NCBI GenBank assembly: GCA_049601975.1
Contig: JBMYRC010000085.1
Coordinates: 1 to 17,178, forward strand
Origin: UBA6544 sp049601975
GTDB lineage: Bacteria > Pseudomonadota > Alphaproteobacteria > UBA8366
Length of the DNA stretch: 17,178 nucleotides
Direction of reading: 5' to 3'
Of this stretch, positions 15,239 through 17,178 are shown piece after piece (position 1 is the stretch's first letter; the number at the start of each line of letters is the position of its first letter). The notes under the pieces are model-generated. The model worked only from the letters and a program-made list of their open reading frames with translations, made no database searches and was not told the DNA's origin. The position numbers and the translations under genes were made by a program.

Positions 15239-16003
15239 TTACGTATTCCACCACGGCAGGTCGCTGAACGAGCGCATATCGATCTCATGCGTCCAGGTCG
15301 AGCGGTGTTGCTGAGAGATGTGGAAATACGTGTCGGCGATTTTTTCCGGTAGCATCAGACCATCATGTTCCAATCCCCGATTCTCGCGCAGTTCCTGAAA
15401 CTTCTCCGGCCCCAGCATCTTGCCCAAGGTGTCGGGGGCGTCGACCGCGCCATCGATCAGGATATGCGCGATGTGAATGCCCTTGGGGCCGAGTTCCGCA
15501 TTGAGCGATTGGCACAGCATGCGCCGCCCGCCCATGGACGCCGCGTGGGAATGCTGACCTTTATTGCCGCGCACGGCTGCCGTCGCCGAGGTTACCAGGA
15601 CCGTGCCATGGCCACGCACCTCCATCAGAGGAGACACCACGGACGCGGCGCGAAAGAGACCAAAGGTCGCCAAGCGCCAACCCATCTCAAAAGTCTTGTA
15701 ATTGGTCTCCGCCAAGGTCCGGTTGCCGACCTGCGAGCCGAGATTGTAGACCACGACCTCAATCGGCCCGATATCCGCCTCGACCTTCGCCACCATGTTC
15801 TCGATGCTGTCGGGCTCGACTGCATTCAACAGAAACCCCGTGGCCGACCCGCCACTGCCTTCAATTTCCGCGATCATTGAATCGAGACCGTCTTGGCCGG
15901 TGCGACGGCATAGGACCGCATGATATCCCTCGCGCGCGAAACGCATTCCGACGGTACCGCCGATACCGGCGCCGGCACCGATGACGAGACAAACTGGTTT
16001 CAT
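15239..16003 (-). CDS. Short-chain dehydrogenase/reductase, non-canonical active site
   Basis: A 254-residue SDR with an intact nucleotide loop GAGAGIG (residues 9-15) but altered catalytic parts: YNLG (86-89) replaces NNAG, and after S139 in VTSATAAVRG the expected Y-x-x-x-K is S-H-A-A-S-M (152-157), lacking both Tyr and Lys. The later ELGPKGIHIAHILIDGAVDAP segment matches a known SDR subgroup that often has Phe in place of Tyr there but, as I recall it, still keeps Lys. It may bind NAD(P) without classical catalysis, or use another residue such as H153. ATG 16003 has AAGGGAGTG upstream, overlapping the end of the acyl-CoA dehydrogenase gene, 15 bases away, so the two are translationally linked. 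Substrate unknown. Confidence 0.85.
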   Translation of the reverse strand: MKPVCLVIGAGAGIGGTVGMRFAREGYHAVLCRRTGQDGLDSMIAEIEGSGGSATGFLLNAVEPDSIENMVAKVEADIGPIEVVVYNLGSQVGNRTLAETNYKTFEMGWRLATFGLFRAASVVSPLMEVRGHGTVLVTSATAAVRGNKGQHSHAASMGGRRMLCQSLNAELGPKGIHIAHILIDGAVDAPDTLGKMLGPEKFQELRENRGLEHDGLMLPEKIADTYFHISQQHRSTWTHEIDMRSFSDLPWWNT

Positions 16004-16018
16004 TGTTCTTTCACTCCC

Positions 16019-17173
16019 TTACCGCCGTTCCTGCGCTTCCGCTAGTTTGCGGCGCGAGATGATCATTTTTTGAATTTGTTTGGTACCATCACCTATATGC
16101 AGCCCCATCACCTCGCGCAGGCGCTGCTGGAACGGCATGTCCTTGGAATAACCGAGATGGCCATGCAGTTGCAGACAGAGATGGATGGTCTCAAATGCCA
16201 ATTGCGGCGGCCACCATTTGCACATCGCCGCCTCCATCGTGTGCGGGCGGCCTTGATCGCGTAACCATAGGGTTTTATAGCAAAGCAACCTAGCGGCTGT
16301 GAGCTGGGTTTCCGCCACCACCAGCGGCTCGGTGACGCCTTGATTAACGGAGATCGGCTGACCGAAAGCCTCGCGTTCAAGGCTATAGGACCATGTCTCA
16401 TCCAAGGATGCCTGTGTCGGCGCGATACATTGCAGGCCGATCAAGGCGCGGGAGAAATCGAAACCGCCCATCACCTGTTTGAAACCCATGCCCTCGTCGC
16501 CGATCATGTTCTCCGCCGGCACCTCGACATCGTCGAAGAAGATCGAGCCGCGCCCGACGACACCGGAGCCGACATCTTTGAAAGTCGAGCGGCTGACCCC
16601 CGGCTGATCAAGATCGACGAGGAAGGCGGTAATCCCACGGGCGCGATCTTCCTGCGCACCGGTGCGGGTGAAGAGGACACAAAGATCGGCTTGATGCGCC
16701 ATGGAGATCGAAGTCTTTTCGCCGTTCAAGACAAAGACGTCGCCCTTGCGCTCCGCCTTGAGACGGATGTTCGCGGCGTCCGAGCCCGCGCTCGGCTCGG
16801 TGAGCCCGAGGCACGAGGTTCTGCGCCCGCTGCAGATATCCGGGATCACCGAGGCGGCCATCTCGCGGGAGCCATGATCGGCAATGATCCCGGCGTTCAG
16901 AGTGTTCAGAAGCAGGATGTAGCCGACATTAAGGTCTTCCCGCGCCAATTCCTCCATCACGATGCCTTCGGTGACGAAGTCCTGGTCGAGGCCGCCGAAC
17001 TCCTCCGGCAGCGACGTGCCGATTAAACCCAAATCGCCCATCTCTCGAATCAAATTCTTGTCGAAGGCTTCCGCCTCGTCATGGGCGAGATAGTTGGGTG
17101 CCACCCGATCCTTGGCGAAACGCCGGGCCGCCTCGCGGATCGCTTCCTGGTCTTCGCTGAAATCAAAATCCAT
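16019..17173 (-). CDS. Acyl-CoA dehydrogenase family protein
   Basis: A complete 384-residue FAD enzyme that should introduce a 2,3-double bond in an acyl-CoA and pass electrons to ETF. Family signatures are LTEPSAGSDA (124-133), the FAD-contact segment KTSISMAHQADL (153-164), the EREAFGQPIS segment (267-275) and the C-terminal IGDGTKQIQKMIISRR. In many members this last motif is EGT with a catalytic Glu; here it is D362-G-T. Some clades of cyclic or aromatic acyl-CoA dehydrogenases carry such changes, so it may act on an unusual substrate. The ATG at 17173 is five bases from the window edge, so its ribosome site is only partly visible. It heads the operon with the non-canonical SDR and EamA transporter as far as this window shows. 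Confidence 0.92.
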   Translation of the reverse strand: MDFDFSEDQEAIREAARRFAKDRVAPNYLAHDEAEAFDKNLIREMGDLGLIGTSLPEEFGGLDQDFVTEGIVMEELAREDLNVGYILLLNTLNAGIIADHGSREMAASVIPDICSGRRTSCLGLTEPSAGSDAANIRLKAERKGDVFVLNGEKTSISMAHQADLCVLFTRTGAQEDRARGITAFLVDLDQPGVSRSTFKDVGSGVVGRGSIFFDDVEVPAENMIGDEGMGFKQVMGGFDFSRALIGLQCIAPTQASLDETWSYSLEREAFGQPISVNQGVTEPLVVAETQLTAARLLCYKTLWLRDQGRPHTMEAAMCKWWPPQLAFETIHLCLQLHGHLGYSKDMPFQQRLREVMGLHIGDGTKQIQKMIISRRKLAEAQERR

Positions 17174-17178
17174 AGCTT

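Overview
The window looks like chromosomal DNA from a GC-rich proteobacterium, probably an alphaproteobacterium. The basis is codon use, enzyme families (tandem phthalate-type Rieske oxygenases, Ldh2 dehydrogenase, EamA and DHA2 transporters, several SDRs) and the palindromic intergenic repeats. The species cannot be named. No tRNA, rRNA, CRISPR array, transposase or phage gene was seen. Almost everything is oxidative catabolism or transport, so this reads as an accessory catabolic region.

Layout. (1) 1-4068, minus strand: a likely operon running Asp/Glu-racemase-superfamily protein, Rieske oxygenase B, Rieske oxygenase A, then a flavoprotein dehydrogenase cut off by the window edge. The two Rieske genes are tandem paralogues. 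(2) 4145-6257, plus strand, divergent from (1): an Ldh2-type dehydrogenase followed by a six-Asp-box BNR/propeller protein. (3) 6368-12640, minus strand: in transcription order a NIPSNAP-like protein, a sulfatase, a halohydrin-dehalogenase-like SDR, a ThDP-dependent enzyme, a nitronate-monooxygenase-like flavoprotein and an SDR dehydrogenase. The sulfatase is broken by an in-frame amber codon and a frameshift. The dehalogenase-like gene is broken by a frameshift with an internal deletion. The flavoprotein gene has lost its normal start by an apparent one-base shift beside a palindromic repeat. The ThDP enzyme and the last SDR are intact. (4) 12793-14292, plus strand: a DHA2-type MFS transporter. 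(5) 14283-17173, minus strand: acyl-CoA dehydrogenase, a non-canonical SDR and an EamA transporter.

Four palindromic elements of three sequence types sit at gene boundaries (564-633, 6266-6365, 7206-7299, 8256-8353). Two of them are copies of the same C-rich type. They probably act as mRNA 3' ends or folded spacers.

How the genes may work together (inference): import by the MFS protein, Rieske hydroxylation, flavoprotein and alcohol/hydroxyacid dehydrogenation, ThDP-dependent C-C cleavage and acyl-CoA oxidation would suit breakdown of a cyclic or aromatic acid. The substrate cannot be read from sequence. The most notable points are the decayed halohydrin dehalogenase still carrying both family fingerprints, the decayed sulfatase beside it, a racemase-superfamily protein without the usual cysteines, an SDR without the catalytic Tyr/Lys, and a 65-base patch of near-identity between the two Rieske genes that suggests gene conversion.
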